From assembly GCA_017434525.1 (NCBI GenBank), contig JAFRFD010000078.1:1-64000 (forward strand): DNA of 64,000 nt. Reading direction: 5' to 3'. This DNA is from Methanobrevibacter sp. (lineage in GTDB: Archaea; Methanobacteriota; Methanobacteria; Methanobacteriales; Methanobacteriaceae). The notes beneath the pieces are model-generated. The model saw only the letters and a program-made list of their open reading frames with translations, did no database searches and was not told the origin of the DNA. The number at the start of each line of letters is the position of its first letter. Positions within the stretch are counted from its first letter, which is position 1. A program made the position numbers and the translations under genes. Of this stretch, positions 27,656 through 37,369 are shown one piece after another.

Positions 27656-28858
27656 TTATCCTCTTCCATGCTGTTGGTGAGCTCTTGCAAGATGTCCTGC
27701 TGCAATAGCACCAACCAAGGACAATTCCCCTGCCAAAACGGTACTTGCAACAATTTCTGCAAATTCACGGGCTTTTCCTGAACCTGCCACACCAAGTATT
27801 TCCAGTCCTTCATGAGCCACTTCAAGACTGGTTCCTCCACCGACGGTTGCTACAGGCAAGTCCGGCAAGTTGACTGAGAAATACAAATCTCCATTTCTAT
27901 TTTCTGCAGTTGTAATGCCTAATGATCCTTCAACAACATGTGCTGCATCCTGACCTGTTGCTAAAAATATTGCTGCAACCATATTCGCATAATGCGCATT
28001 GAATGCCATGCTTCCGGAAGCTGCAGAACCTATTAAGTTTTTAGCAGTGTTAACTTCAACAATTGTATCGACTTCTGTCTTAAGCTTTTTGGCTACAATC
28101 TCTTTTGGTATTAATATGTCCGCTATAACGCTTTTTCCTCTTCCTTCCACAATGTTTATGGCAGCCGGTTTTTTATCGACACAAACATTACCGCTTAATG
28201 CAAGATGTGTTGCAGTAGTGTCATGTGCAAGCTTTTCTAAGATTTTTTCGGAAGCTATTGTCACCATATTCATTCCCATACTGTCTCCAGTTGAGAAAAC
28301 AAATCTAGGATAAACATAGCTTCCAACAATTAAGATAGGGTCAATTTTAATCAATTTTCCATGTGAGGTTGTGCTTTCTGCAACCTCTTTTAACTCATCG
28401 AAATTATCAATAAACCACTGTTTGATTTTTAAGGCATCATTTACACCATCGCATTTGATTGCCGGTGCACGGGTCATGATATCAGATACTACTCTTGCAT
28501 TAGCACCACCTGAAGCAGTAATTGTTGAAGCACCTCTATTTATTGATGCAACTAATGCACCTTCAGATGTGGCAAGAGGTACAAACACTTCTCTTTGACA
28601 GTATTCTCCATTAATTTTTAATGGACCTGCAATACCCATTGGAAGCTGCAACACTCCAATTGAGTTTTCAATGTTACGGGCAGATGCCCTTTCCATATCA
28701 AGAGTGTAATTTGATATATTATCCAATTTAATATCATATTTTTGCTCTAAAAATTCTCTTCTGATATCTGTTGCCTGTTTGGCTGAAACTTCACTGTCAA
28801 CCTGATAAAGCTTCATTTCGCCTTTCAATAATTTATCGATAATTTCTTGATTTGTCAT
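27656..28858 (-). CDS. hmgA: 3-hydroxy-3-methylglutaryl-CoA reductase (class I)
   Basis: Makes mevalonate from HMG-CoA with NADPH, the committed step to archaeal isoprenoid lipids. The 400-residue protein has the catalytic Glu in ATSEGALVASINRG, the Lys in CVDKKPAAIN, the Asp in ATGQDAAHVVEGS and the His in AAGHLARAH near the C terminus. ENSIGVLQLPMGIAGPL is the typical substrate-binding region. It directly overlaps sucD upstream (the last base of hmgA's start codon is shared with the sucD stop). Confidence 0.96.
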   Translation of the reverse strand: MTNQEIIDKLLKGEMKLYQVDSEVSAKQATDIRREFLEQKYDIKLDNISNYTLDMERASARNIENSIGVLQLPMGIAGPLKINGEYCQREVFVPLATSEGALVASINRGASTITASGGANARVVSDIMTRAPAIKCDGVNDALKIKQWFIDNFDELKEVAESTTSHGKLIKIDPILIVGSYVYPRFVFSTGDSMGMNMVTIASEKILEKLAHDTTATHLALSGNVCVDKKPAAINIVEGRGKSVIADILIPKEIVAKKLKTEVDTIVEVNTAKNLIGSAASGSMAFNAHYANMVAAIFLATGQDAAHVVEGSLGITTAENRNGDLYFSVNLPDLPVATVGGGTSLEVAHEGLEILGVAGSGKAREFAEIVASTVLAGELSLVGAIAAGHLARAHQQHGRG

Positions 28859-29721
28859 TACATAACCTTTTTAAGTAAATCTACAATTTCAGATGGTTTT
28901 ATTGCTACTTCAACACCTGCTTCGTTTAAAGCTTTGGTTTTACTTTCAACAGTTCCTGAAGAACCTTGAATGATAGCTCCAGCGTGTCCCATTCTTTTGC
29001 CTGGAGGTGCGGTTCTTCCTGCGATGTATGATACAACAGGTTTTGAAAATTCTTCTGCGATGTATTTACCTGCTCTTTCTTCTGCAGTTCCTCCAATCTC
29101 ACCAATCAAAACAACCGCATCGGTCTGATCATCTTTGTCGAATCTTCTTAGGATATCAACATAATTGTCCCCTGTAACTGGGTCCCCTCCGATACCGACA
29201 GCTGTACTTTGACCGATTCCTGCATTGGTAAGTTCACTGGCTATTTCATATGTTAATGTACCGCTTCTTGAAATTACACCAACATTACCTTCAGAAAATA
29301 TATGGGTAGGCATGATACCTAATTTTCCTACACCTGGAGAGATAACTCCTGGAGTGTTAGGTCCAATGATTGTTGTTCCCATTTCTTTTGCATATGCCAT
29401 GATTTTCATACTGTCATGAACTGGAATATGTTCTGAAATGATAACAACCAAATCCAAATGTCTGATTGCTTCAAATGCAGCATCTTTTGCAAATTTTGCA
29501 GGTACAAAAATAATTGAAGCATTAATGTCCACATCTTCTTTTGCTTCTTCGATTGAATTGAAAATTGGGACTTTGTCTAAAAATTTTTGTCCACCTTTTC
29601 CTGGAGTGATACCCGCAACAATATTAGTATTATAGTTTAACATTTGTTCTGTATGGAATGAACCTTGCTTACCGGTTATTCCTTGAACTAAACATTTTGT
29701 ATCATTATTTAACAAAATCAT
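28858..29721 (-). CDS. sucD: Succinate-CoA ligase subunit alpha
   Basis: 287-residue alpha subunit of the ligase that interconverts succinyl-CoA and succinate. The N-terminal CoA-binding Rossmann fold starts [16 protein letters not shown]; the phosphohistidine is in [16 protein letters not shown]. In hydrogenotrophic methanogens it serves the incomplete reductive citrate branch towards 2-oxoglutarate. The beta subunit gene is not in this window. It is sandwiched between an uncharacterised gene (13 bp upstream) and hmgA. Confidence 0.93.
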   Translation of the reverse strand: MILLNNDTKCLVQGITGKQGSFHTEQMLNYNTNIVAGITPGKGGQKFLDKVPIFNSIEEAKEDVDINASIIFVPAKFAKDAAFEAIRHLDLVVIISEHIPVHDSMKIMAYAKEMGTTIIGPNTPGVISPGVGKLGIMPTHIFSEGNVGVISRSGTLTYEIASELTNAGIGQSTAVGIGGDPVTGDNYVDILRRFDKDDQTDAVVLIGEIGGTAEERAGKYIAEEFSKPVVSYIAGRTAPPGKRMGHAGAIIQGSSGTVESKTKALNEAGVEVAIKPSEIVDLLKKVM

Positions 29722-29733
29722 AATTTATAACTC

Positions 29734-30459
29734 CTATCTTAAAATTCTAGTTTTATTTTCAAATGGAACAGCTAAATCAATTACATTACCATTCATAAAT
29801 GCAGTAGCCGAAAATATTACGCTACCGGGCAATACATTGCATGTTGTTCCCCTTTTAACCAAATAAGTATTTTTGTTTCCAAGTGCAGCGCCAATCATTG
29901 CGCCGGCTATTACGCCAACAGATTCTATGTTTTCAACAGTAGCCACTACAACAGGATCGTCGGTTTCTGGTGAAACATAACCTACACCAGGTATTTCCTT
30001 TGTTTTCGGTTCGATATAATCAGATACATCAGTTAAATTTTTCATTCCCTTTGCAGCTTCAATTGCAGAGTTTGCAACATCACCGACAAATGGTTCTCCC
30101 CCATATGTATCAAAACCTAAAACAATTGCGTCAGGATATCGGTCTGGTCTGATATTCGCTTCAGCATAAGAAACTCCCTCTCCGGCATTTTCCGGAGTTT
30201 TTGAAATTCCGGACAAATCACCCAGGTTTTCTGCACTTTCTTTTAGAATATTAACAATACCTTCATTAATAGGTTCAAGCAAATCATCTTCTACAAATGC
30301 GCTTATGACCACATCATCACCGGTGACATTAGTCAAAGCGGCACCCCTTGCACCTAATTCTTTAAGTTTATAAAGGTTTTTTTCAATAGTTTCTACTAGC
30401 ATAGAACTACAAGACACATCATTTTTTGATATGTCCGCACCTATAGCAGTAATTTTCAA
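29734..30459 (-). CDS. Uncharacterised methanogen protein in the sucD-hmgA operon
   Basis: About 241 residues from a TTG start five bases after AAGGTG; the open frame continues 11 codons upstream but without a ribosome binding site. The translation begins MKITAIGADISKNDVSCSSM. Several Gly-rich segments (GFDTYGGEPFVGDVANSAIEAAKGM, VGVIAGAMIGAALGNKNTY) suggest a soluble alpha/beta protein. I cannot name the family. Operon position next to sucD and hmgA hints at a metabolic role, which is inference only. Confidence 0.75.
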   Translation of the reverse strand: MKITAIGADISKNDVSCSSMLVETIEKNLYKLKELGARGAALTNVTGDDVVISAFVEDDLLEPINEGIVNILKESAENLGDLSGISKTPENAGEGVSYAEANIRPDRYPDAIVLGFDTYGGEPFVGDVANSAIEAAKGMKNLTDVSDYIEPKTKEIPGVGYVSPETDDPVVVATVENIESVGVIAGAMIGAALGNKNTYLVKRGTTCNVLPGSVIFSATAFMNGNVIDLAVPFENKTRILR

Positions 30460-30601
30460 ATTAACACCTTGTATAATTGATTCAATAAACAAATAAAATA
30501 TAACTATTTTATTGATATATATTTTGTTTTTTAATTTATATAAAGATTAATAGTTTCTTAAGAAAATTTAATAAATAACTTTAAAGCAAATATAATAATT
30601 A

Positions 30602-31279
30602 ATGTATTCGCAAACAAAAATTGCAATTCCTATTTTCCAAAAAGATTGCAAAGACGTTATTGAGGTTGCTAGAGATTGCATTGACAAGGGTGCAGATGTA
30701 TTGGAATTCAGGATAGATGCGCTTAAAAATCCAGACATCAATGAAATCAGAAGCACAATCAAAGAAATTAATTTTCCCATGATAGCTACCAATAGAATAA
30801 GCACAGAAGGAGGATCTTTTAAAGGTTCAGAGGAAGATAGAATCGACATTTTGTATCAATGCGCCGATTTGGTCGACTATGTTGATATTGAACTTCAGTG
30901 CGATGATGAATACATAAAGAAAATCCATGATACAGGCGTAAAAACAATCGTTTCATATCATGATTTCGAAAAAACCCCTAAATTAAGCGAAATTTTGTAT
31001 ATTGTTGAAAAGGAACAGGAATTAGGAGATATTGCAAAAGTCGCCTTCATGCCTCAGGATTTGGAGGATACATTGACAATTTTGGCGGTCCTGTCACACT
31101 GCAAGGATACAATAGCAATTTCAATGGGGGATTTGGGAAGCTATACCAGAGTCATGGCATCCAAATTTGACTCACCAATCACTTTTGCAGCCGGAAGAGA
31201 TGCTACAGCGCCCGGCCAGATTGATATTGAAACAATGAAAGCCCTGCTCAATATGGATTTGAATATTCTGGATGAGTGA
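30602..31279 (+). CDS. aroD: 3-dehydroquinate dehydratase, type I
   Basis: Converts 3-dehydroquinate to 3-dehydroshikimate through a Schiff base. At 225 residues it is a typical archaeal AroD. The active-site His is in IVSYHDFEKTP and the Schiff-base Lys in DIAKVAFMPQ. The Arg-rich C terminus has ITFAAGRDATAPGQI. It shares the aromatic pathway with aroA at 58309-59628. It is followed immediately by the signal-peptidase-like gene. Confidence 0.94.
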   Translation: MYSQTKIAIPIFQKDCKDVIEVARDCIDKGADVLEFRIDALKNPDINEIRSTIKEINFPMIATNRISTEGGSFKGSEEDRIDILYQCADLVDYVDIELQCDDEYIKKIHDTGVKTIVSYHDFEKTPKLSEILYIVEKEQELGDIAKVAFMPQDLEDTLTILAVLSHCKDTIAISMGDLGSYTRVMASKFDSPITFAAGRDATAPGQIDIETMKALLNMDLNILDE

Positions 31280-31284
31280 TTTTT

Positions 31285-31887
31285 ATGGCTAAAAAAATTA
31301 TTTTAGCATTAATCATCATTATCATAACCTTATTCTTAGCTTTTACATTTTTAGGAAATGATTCCGTAAACATCTATATTGATGGGGAAAATGTTAGCGT
31401 TACAACCAACACGCTTTCCGGTGCAGATACACAAAGTTTAAACAAGGACATCTGTGACTACACCATAAACGTGATGAATGACACCACAACAGACATTACA
31501 ACCTACAAAAGTAAAATCAGCGACATTTGCAGTTATTACGGCATGGATGATGTTGAAATAAATCTGGATTCGAGCATCGGTAAAAATCAGATCCCTGTTA
31601 TCGTTACGGTTGATGGAACATCAATGCTTCCCACCCTGCAGGACGGACAAAACGTTCTTCTAAACAAAAGCCATGATATTAAAGTGGGAGACATAGTTGT
31701 TGCCGATTCAGATGAATACGGCGGAATCATAAAAAGGGTTGATGAGATTGACGGCACCAGCATACATCTAGTAAGCGATAACAAAAACATTTCCTATGAA
31801 TACATCAACGGCGTCCTGTACGAAATCAAAGGCATTAGCACCTGGGTTGACATCTCTGATGTTGGTGGTGTTGTAATAGATTACTAA
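31285..31887 (+). CDS. S24/S26-family (signal peptidase I-like) membrane protease
   Basis: About 200 residues from the ATG preceded by GTGAT, which overlaps the aroD stop. There is one N-terminal membrane segment (4-23), then a linker of about 80 residues and the S26 catalytic domain: Ser113 in VDGTSMLPTLQDGQ and Lys150 in GGIIKRVDEIDG, with GDIVVADS between. The Ser/Lys dyad is bacterial-type, whereas most archaeal signal peptidases use Ser/His. The substrate is unknown; a role in processing secreted proteins is plausible. Confidence 0.85.
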   Translation: MAKKIILALIIIIITLFLAFTFLGNDSVNIYIDGENVSVTTNTLSGADTQSLNKDICDYTINVMNDTTTDITTYKSKISDICSYYGMDDVEINLDSSIGKNQIPVIVTVDGTSMLPTLQDGQNVLLNKSHDIKVGDIVVADSDEYGGIIKRVDEIDGTSIHLVSDNKNISYEYINGVLYEIKGISTWVDISDVGGVVIDY

Positions 31888-31894
31888 AAAGAGA

Positions 31895-31965
31895 GGAAAT
31901 AATGCTTAAAGCACTATTTCCGGAGGGAGATATAAAATAATGGATTCCCATTATTTTTTTAATTT
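31895..31965. terminator. Two hairpins between convergent genes
   Basis: The first (31895-31921) pairs GGAAATA and TGC with GCA and TATTTCC. The second (31935-31956) pairs AAATAATGG with CCATTATTT around ATTC and is followed by TTTT, a good intrinsic-terminator shape for the plus-strand gene. It also lies downstream of glnK on the other strand and could serve both. Confidence 0.6.
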
Positions 31966-31984
31966 TTCCATACGAGGAGTCTGA

Positions 31985-32323
31985 CTACACAGCGTCATCC
32001 CCCTCTTCGCCTGTTCTTATTCTGATTACGTTGTCAATCGGGTGGATAAATATTTTTCCGTCCCCAATGTTTCCAGTGTATGCGCCTTTTTTAATTGCTT
32101 CAACAATAGTGTCGACACCTTCATCTTTGACAACGATTTCAATACGTGTTTTCGGAATTAGATCAATACAATAACTGGACCCCCTGTAAGATTCTTTTAT
32201 TCCTCTTTGGCTTCCACGCCCTTTCACTTCAGACACGTTCATCCCTTCACAGCCAACTGCCAAAAGGGCATTTTTCACATCTACGTATTTTTCCTGTCTA
32301 ATAATCGCAACTATACTTTTCAT
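31985..32323 (-). CDS. glnK: Nitrogen regulatory protein PII (GlnK)
   Basis: 112 residues. PII trimers sense 2-oxoglutarate and ATP/ADP and plug the ammonium channel when nitrogen is plentiful. The T-loop region is KGRGSQRGIKESYRGSSY and the C-terminal GDGKIFIHPIDNVIRIRTGE is typical. It lies 8 bp after amt on the same strand, the classic amt-glnK pair (here with amt first). Confidence 0.95.
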   Translation of the reverse strand: MKSIVAIIRQEKYVDVKNALLAVGCEGMNVSEVKGRGSQRGIKESYRGSSYCIDLIPKTRIEIVVKDEGVDTIVEAIKKGAYTGNIGDGKIFIHPIDNVIRIRTGEEGDDAV

Positions 32324-32331
32324 TATTACAC

Positions 32332-33549
32332 CTAGTTAAAATTATATGCGGATTCTTCATGAAGATTTGTGTCGAGTCCACCAATTTCTTCAGACTCATC
32401 TACTCTTATGCCGCCCATTGCTTTGTCTAATACTTTAGCAAATATGAAGCTTAGTATGAATGAATAAGCAAGAGTAGCAAGTACACTTATTATTTGAATA
32501 ACAACCTGGTTTGCGTTTCCTGCAATTAATCCTGCAACTCCGCCAACTGTTGGCACTGCAAAGATTCCTGTTGCAATTGCTCCCCAAACACCTGACATAC
32601 CGTGAACGCCCCATACATCTAAAGCATCATCGTAGCCAAGTCTTGCTTTGAGGTAGTAGATTGCAAAGTATGATACGAATGGAGCTACTGCACCTATAGC
32701 TAATGCTCCTGGCACATCAACAAATCCTGCTGCTGGAGTGATTGCTACAAGTCCAGCTACTGCACCGGTTATTGCACCTAAAACTGTTGGTTTTCCGACA
32801 ATGTAAGTATCCAATGCTGTCCACACGATTAATGCGGTAGCTGCTGCAACGTTTGATACTATAATCGCATTTGCTGCAAGTCCGTCAGCTGCAAGACCAG
32901 ATCCTCCATTGAATCCCATCCATCCAAACCAGAGTAGAGCTGCACCAAGTACTGCATATCCTAGGTTGTGAGGAATTAATGAAGTGTCTTTTCTTTTACC
33001 GAGTACGATTGCGACAGCCAATGCAGCTGCACCGGAGTTCATGTGAACTACAGCACCTCCTGCAAAGTCAAGAGCACCAAGTTGTGCTAACCATCCTCCT
33101 CCCCATACCCAATGGGCTACAGGGATATATACTAAACAAATCCATAATATTGTGAAAATTATCCATGCTTTTGTTTTCATCCTTCCAACAAGTGCACCGG
33201 AAATAAGTGCTACTGTCAGACCTGCAAAAGCACACTGGAACATTACAAACAATAATGTTGGAATTGTTCCACTTAAATCATCTAATGCAATTCCTTGTAA
33301 GAAGAAATTGGTTGGAGATCCAATAAGGCCTGAAATATCACTACCAAACGCAAATTGATATCCGAATATTACCCATATTACACTTACAATAGAAAATGCT
33401 ATAAAAGTTAAAAAAATTGTATTTAAAACATTTTTACGTTTACTTAATCCTCCATAAAAAAATGCGACTGCTGGAATACTCATTAGGAGCACTAAAAGAC
33501 TGCAAATAAGAATCCATGCTGTGTCACCTGCACTAAAAACTATGTCCAT
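32332..33549 (-). CDS. amt: Ammonium transporter
   Basis: 405 residues with about eleven membrane segments. Family signatures include [19 protein letters not shown] N terminus ([20 protein letters not shown]), [26 protein letters not shown] and [15 protein letters not shown]. The two pore His residues are in VVHMNSG and WGVHGMSG. It is the first gene of the amt-glnK operon and has an NrpR-type operator at its promoter. Confidence 0.95.
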   Translation of the reverse strand: MDIVFSAGDTAWILICSLLVLLMSIPAVAFFYGGLSKRKNVLNTIFLTFIAFSIVSVIWVIFGYQFAFGSDISGLIGSPTNFFLQGIALDDLSGTIPTLLFVMFQCAFAGLTVALISGALVGRMKTKAWIIFTILWICLVYIPVAHWVWGGGWLAQLGALDFAGGAVVHMNSGAAALAVAIVLGKRKDTSLIPHNLGYAVLGAALLWFGWMGFNGGSGLAADGLAANAIIVSNVAAATALIVWTALDTYIVGKPTVLGAITGAVAGLVAITPAAGFVDVPGALAIGAVAPFVSYFAIYYLKARLGYDDALDVWGVHGMSGVWGAIATGIFAVPTVGGVAGLIAGNANQVVIQIISVLATLAYSFILSFIFAKVLDKAMGGIRVDESEEIGGLDTNLHEESAYNFN

Positions 33550-33606
33550 TTTATCTTCTCTATTAAATTAATTAAATATTTAAATAAATATTAACCGACA
33601 ATCGCC

Positions 33607-33643
33607 GGAAGTAATATGTCGGAAGTATCATTCCGATATATAG
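33607..33643 (-). promoter_or_regulatory. amt-glnK promoter with NrpR-type operator
   Basis: CGGAAGTATCATTCCG (33620-33635) fits GGAA-N6-TTCC, the site of the methanogen nitrogen repressor NrpR. A half-site GGAAGTAATATGTC lies 14 bases away at 33607. The minus-strand TATA box (CTATATATCGG) is at 33635-33643, touching the operator, as expected for repression. NrpR itself is not in this window. The rest of 33644-33934 is A+T-rich spacer carrying the plus-strand promoter of the gene at 33935. Confidence 0.75.
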
Positions 33644-33934
33644 TAGTAGTAAGTAATAGTATATAAATATTTGTATTTCCAAAAAAATCGTGAACAAAAA
33701 ATAAAAATTATAAAAAAATATAAACAATATTTAGATGACCCTAAAAATCCATATAAAAAATTATAAAAATAGATAAAAGTATAGTAAAAAAATTTAGTTA
33801 AACCAAAATAAAATGAAAATATCACTAATCAAAACGACTAAAATGATTACCTTTTAATAACCATTAAATAATAGCTATTTAAATAAATAATAATATAATT
33901 TAAATTTTTTAATAAAATAAAATAAAGTGTTATT

Positions 33935-34216
33935 ATGAAAGACTCAATAAAAGCAAATCTAATAGTATTTTTAATAATTGCAGTAATAGCATTCACTATT
34001 AGCAGTGCATTCGCCAGTCTAACAATAACGGAAGATAATGACTCATATAAATTAAGTTCAATTGAAAATGACTCTTTTGAACCAAACTATATTGAAGAGG
34101 TTCCAACCATCATTCCAAAGGTTGAAAATACAACAGACAACAGCACCAATATTACGACTACTGTAGATAACCACACTAGCTGGAATGAAACTCTCAATGG
34201 AATTTTAGGGAATTGA
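33935..34216 (+). CDS. Small exported hypothetical protein
   Basis: 93 residues. An N-terminal hydrophobic segment (about 8-27, ending in SSAFA) looks like a signal peptide or membrane anchor. The remainder is Asn/Thr/Glu-rich with several N-x-S/T sites that could be glycosylated. No domain is recognised. The stop lies 4 bp before the HD hydrolase gene. Confidence 0.65.
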   Translation: MKDSIKANLIVFLIIAVIAFTISSAFASLTITEDNDSYKLSSIENDSFEPNYIEEVPTIIPKVENTTDNSTNITTTVDNHTSWNETLNGILGN

Positions 34217-34220
34217 TAAA

Positions 34221-35447
34221 ATGACTGAAAAGAAGAAATTTATCAGAGACAGTGTCTATGGAGATATTAGCCTAAACAAATTCGAGGAAAGGATTATGGA
34301 CATGCCACAATTCCAACGTTTAAGAAGAATAAAACAGTTGGGATTGATAAGTTTAATTTATCCAGGAGCCACACACACTAGATTTGAACATTCAGTTGGA
34401 ACAATGAATCTAGGATCCAAATTATCAATGGAGCTTGGATTATCTGATGATGATGTTGAATTAATCAGAGCATCAGCCCTCCTGCATGATATTGGACATG
34501 GTCCATTCTCACACGTTTCAGAAGGAGTCCTATCAGTGCCTCACGAAGAATTAACAAAATATGTGGTCACTAAAACTTCAATGAGAGATTTGCTTGAGGA
34601 AAAGTTTGATGTCAATGAAATTGTCGACATTGTCAATGGAAAAGGATATCTGGGCCCAATCGTTTCAGGAGAACTTGACGTTGACAGAATGGATTACCTT
34701 TTAAGGGATTCACACAATACCGGTGTTGCCTACGGAATCATCGATTATGAACGAATCATTTCCAATCTAAAACTTGAAGATGGATTGATATTGGATATCA
34801 AAGGAGTTCAGGCAGCTGAAGGAGCATTAGTATCAAGATATTTCATGTATCCAAGTGTCTATCAGCACCATACAACCAGAATTGTGAATTCAATGTTTAG
34901 AAGGGCATTGAAAAAGGTTATTGATGAAGACATAATCAATGAAAATGACATTTACAAATATGACGATGCGGAAATAATTGGTGTGTTCAGACACTGCGAA
35001 GATGGATTCGTCAATGACATGATGGAAAGATTGGACAACAGGCGCATCATGAAAAGAGTAAAAACAATTAGGCTCGATAATTTCAAATATCCCGAAAAAA
35101 TGTATAAAATCAAACAGGAAGAATTAAGAAAAGCTGAAGAGGAAATAGCTGAAGATTACGATATAGATAAAGATTACGTATTCATAAATATTGCGGAATA
35201 TCCTCGCTTTGATGAAATGAAAACCCAAGTGAATGTCGATGAAAAATTATACCCATTAACTGAAATATCAAATATCATTGGAGCATTAAGTAAAGCAAGA
35301 TTCAATATTCCTGACATTAGCGTTTACGTTGATGAAAGCGAGAAAACCAAATTCACTAAATTTAAACTGGAAAACTATCTTGATTTGCCAGAAATTGATA
35401 GAGAAAAGTTCCATGGCATTCATTATGACCAAATTAAACTATTTTAG
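34221..35447 (+). CDS. HD-domain phosphohydrolase (COG1078 type)
   Basis: 408 residues. The HD signature is intact: RFEHSVGTMNLG (His), LLHDIGHGPFSH (His-Asp) and DVDRMDYLLRDS (Asp). This family is related to dGTPases and to SAMHD1-type triphosphohydrolases; the true substrate in methanogens is not known. It begins a run of plus-strand genes with short gaps (8 bp to ubiX), so it is likely co-transcribed with them. Confidence 0.88.
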   Translation: MTEKKKFIRDSVYGDISLNKFEERIMDMPQFQRLRRIKQLGLISLIYPGATHTRFEHSVGTMNLGSKLSMELGLSDDDVELIRASALLHDIGHGPFSHVSEGVLSVPHEELTKYVVTKTSMRDLLEEKFDVNEIVDIVNGKGYLGPIVSGELDVDRMDYLLRDSHNTGVAYGIIDYERIISNLKLEDGLILDIKGVQAAEGALVSRYFMYPSVYQHHTTRIVNSMFRRALKKVIDEDIINENDIYKYDDAEIIGVFRHCEDGFVNDMMERLDNRRIMKRVKTIRLDNFKYPEKMYKIKQEELRKAEEEIAEDYDIDKDYVFINIAEYPRFDEMKTQVNVDEKLYPLTEISNIIGALSKARFNIPDISVYVDESEKTKFTKFKLENYLDLPEIDREKFHGIHYDQIKLF

Positions 35448-35455
35448 GAGATAAC

Positions 35456-36004
35456 ATGATAGTAGTTGCAATTACAGGAGCAAGCGGAGTGATATATGGA
35501 ATAAGATTGCTCGAAGTATTAAAAGAATTGAATATAGAAAACAGTTTGGTTATAAGCGATGCCGGAAAAATTGTTATCGAATCAGAAACCGAATACAGCG
35601 TTGAAGATGTGATTAATCTAGCAGATACTTACTATGACTTCAACGATTTGACTGCTTCTATCAATAGCGGATCTTTTAAAGCTGAAGCGTTGGCCATTGT
35701 ACCATGTTCCATGAAAACATTATCTTCAATAGCTAATGGATATGGAGCAAATACAATCACAAGGGTGGCGGACGTTAGCCTTAAGGAAAGAAGGACAACA
35801 GTCATTGTTCCCCGTGAGACTCCACTTAGAAGCATTCATTTACAGAACATGCTAACATTATCACAAGAAGGAGCTATTATTTTACCAGCAATGCCTGGAT
35901 TCTATTCAACCCATGATACGGTTGATGACCAGATAGATTTCATTGTCGGGAAAATACTGGACTCCCTAAAAATTGAAAATAACTTATTTAAAAGGTGGGA
36001 ATAG
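35456..36004 (+). CDS. ubiX: Flavin prenyltransferase UbiX
   Basis: 182 residues. Makes prenylated FMN, the cofactor of UbiD-type decarboxylases. Signature parts: VVAITGASGVIYGIRLLE at the N terminus and IVPCSMKTLSSIANGYG and VPRETPLRSIHLQNML towards the C terminus. The stop directly abuts cbiT. A UbiD partner is not in this window. Confidence 0.92.
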   Translation: MIVVAITGASGVIYGIRLLEVLKELNIENSLVISDAGKIVIESETEYSVEDVINLADTYYDFNDLTASINSGSFKAEALAIVPCSMKTLSSIANGYGANTITRVADVSLKERRTTVIVPRETPLRSIHLQNMLTLSQEGAIILPAMPGFYSTHDTVDDQIDFIVGKILDSLKIENNLFKRWE

Positions 36005-36568
36005 ATGTTAGAAGATAAGGATTTCATTAAATCCTGTGACGTTCCAGGACCAACAAAAGAAGCCATAAGGGCAATTATAGTTTACAAGTCAGGAGTAACC
36101 TCCGAAGATAAAGTTGTTGATTGCGGATGCGGAACGGGCGGAATTACCTGTGAATTCTCCCAAAGAGCGCGTGAAGTGATTTCCATAGACACCAATCCGG
36201 AAGCAATCGAAATGACTTCAAAAAACCTTGAAAAATTCGGTTTGGGAGATAACGTCACATTAATTAATGATAATGGCTCAAATGCCTTAAAGGACATCGA
36301 GGATATTGACATTGCCATTGTTGGGGGTAGCGGCAGAGAACTTGAAGATATCCTGGACATTGTTCATGAAAAATTAAATTCAAAAGGCAGAATCATAATT
36401 ACCGCAATACTTGTCGACACCAAAGTGGAAGCGATAAATAAACTTAAGGATTTGGGATACAATCCACAAATCATGGAAGTCAATGTTTCTAACGGAAGAA
36501 TCCTTGACCGTGGAATTATGATGATTAGTGAAAACCCGATAGCCATAATTACAGCCAAAAAAAGATAA
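36005..36568 (+). CDS. cbiT: Cobalt-precorrin methyltransferase/decarboxylase CbiT
   Basis: 187-residue SAM-dependent methyltransferase of the anaerobic cobalamin pathway, methylating C15 and decarboxylating the C12 side chain. The SAM motif is VVDCGCGTGGIT, followed by VISIDTNPEAIEM and AIVGGSGRELEDIL. B12-type corrinoids are needed for methanogenesis (Mtr), so the gene is housekeeping. Starts immediately after the ubiX stop. Confidence 0.93.
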   Translation: MLEDKDFIKSCDVPGPTKEAIRAIIVYKSGVTSEDKVVDCGCGTGGITCEFSQRAREVISIDTNPEAIEMTSKNLEKFGLGDNVTLINDNGSNALKDIEDIDIAIVGGSGRELEDILDIVHEKLNSKGRIIITAILVDTKVEAINKLKDLGYNPQIMEVNVSNGRILDRGIMMISENPIAIITAKKR

Positions 36569-36586
36569 GACAATGGAGATTATACA

Positions 36587-37351
36587 ATGGACGAACATAA
36601 ACGTTGGAAAATTAAATTTTCCATATTGATGGTAGTTTTAATAATTATCATTTATGGGTCAAATTACCTTGTTTTAGGCGACCCTGAACATATTATATCT
36701 TACATATGGACTCATTTAGGTTTCATTCCAGTGGATATACTTGTTGTAGCATTTTTACTTGATGAAATTATTGAAAAAAAAGAAAAAGAAGCTATGCTTG
36801 AAAAATTAGACATGCTTATGAGCACCTTCTTCAGTGAAGTTGGAAACGATTTAATCAGTCAATTGAGTACTGTCAACAAATATAAGGCAAGCACTGAAAA
36901 TTTAAAGTCCATTAAAAATTGGGACGATAAAGACTATGAAAATAAATTAAATGAGCTTAAAAATACAAATGTAGATTTTTCAGCAATGGACATCCCTTTA
37001 GAAAATAGGGAAGAATTTTTAGAAAACATGAGGGATTTGCTAGTAACCAAAAGGGAATTCATCATTAATCTAATAAACAATCCAAATTTACTTGAAAAAG
37101 AAGAATTTACAAATTTGATTAATGCCATTCTTCACTTGGATGAAGAATTGGAACACAGAAAAGATTTTGCACTTGTCAATGATGCTGACTTCGGACACCT
37201 TAACGGTGACATGAAAAGGGTATATGAAAAACTGGTATACGAGTGGGTTTACTACTTAAGATATCTTAACAAGCATTACCCATACATGATTGCATTGATC
37301 ATACGTACCAACCCATTTGACGAAGATGCAGATGTATATGTAAAAGAATAG
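36587..37351 (+). CDS. Membrane-anchored hypothetical protein
   Basis: 254 residues. Two hydrophobic segments (about 10-30 and 43-62) precede a cytoplasmic helical domain rich in Glu, Lys and Leu (65-254). The segment just after the second helix (LLDEIIEKKEKEAMLEKLDML) looks like a coiled coil. No enzyme motif is seen. It lies 18 bp after cbiT and 18 bp before mobA, so it is part of the same transcription unit. Confidence 0.7.
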   Translation: MDEHKRWKIKFSILMVVLIIIIYGSNYLVLGDPEHIISYIWTHLGFIPVDILVVAFLLDEIIEKKEKEAMLEKLDMLMSTFFSEVGNDLISQLSTVNKYKASTENLKSIKNWDDKDYENKLNELKNTNVDFSAMDIPLENREEFLENMRDLLVTKREFIINLINNPNLLEKEEFTNLINAILHLDEELEHRKDFALVNDADFGHLNGDMKRVYEKLVYEWVYYLRYLNKHYPYMIALIIRTNPFDEDADVYVKE

Positions 37352-37369
37352 AATTTTAGAGGATTTAAT

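Noticed and set aside
27448..27840. A 130-residue frame running from the small gene into hmgA
   Set aside because: Its first half is the hmgA coding region in another phase, rich in Trp and Gln; the real gene starts at 27654 after AGAGG.
33628..33825. Minus-strand frame of 65 residues in the amt upstream region
   Set aside because: Almost only Phe, Tyr, Ile and Ser; a product of A+T-rich spacer, overlapping the NrpR-type operator.
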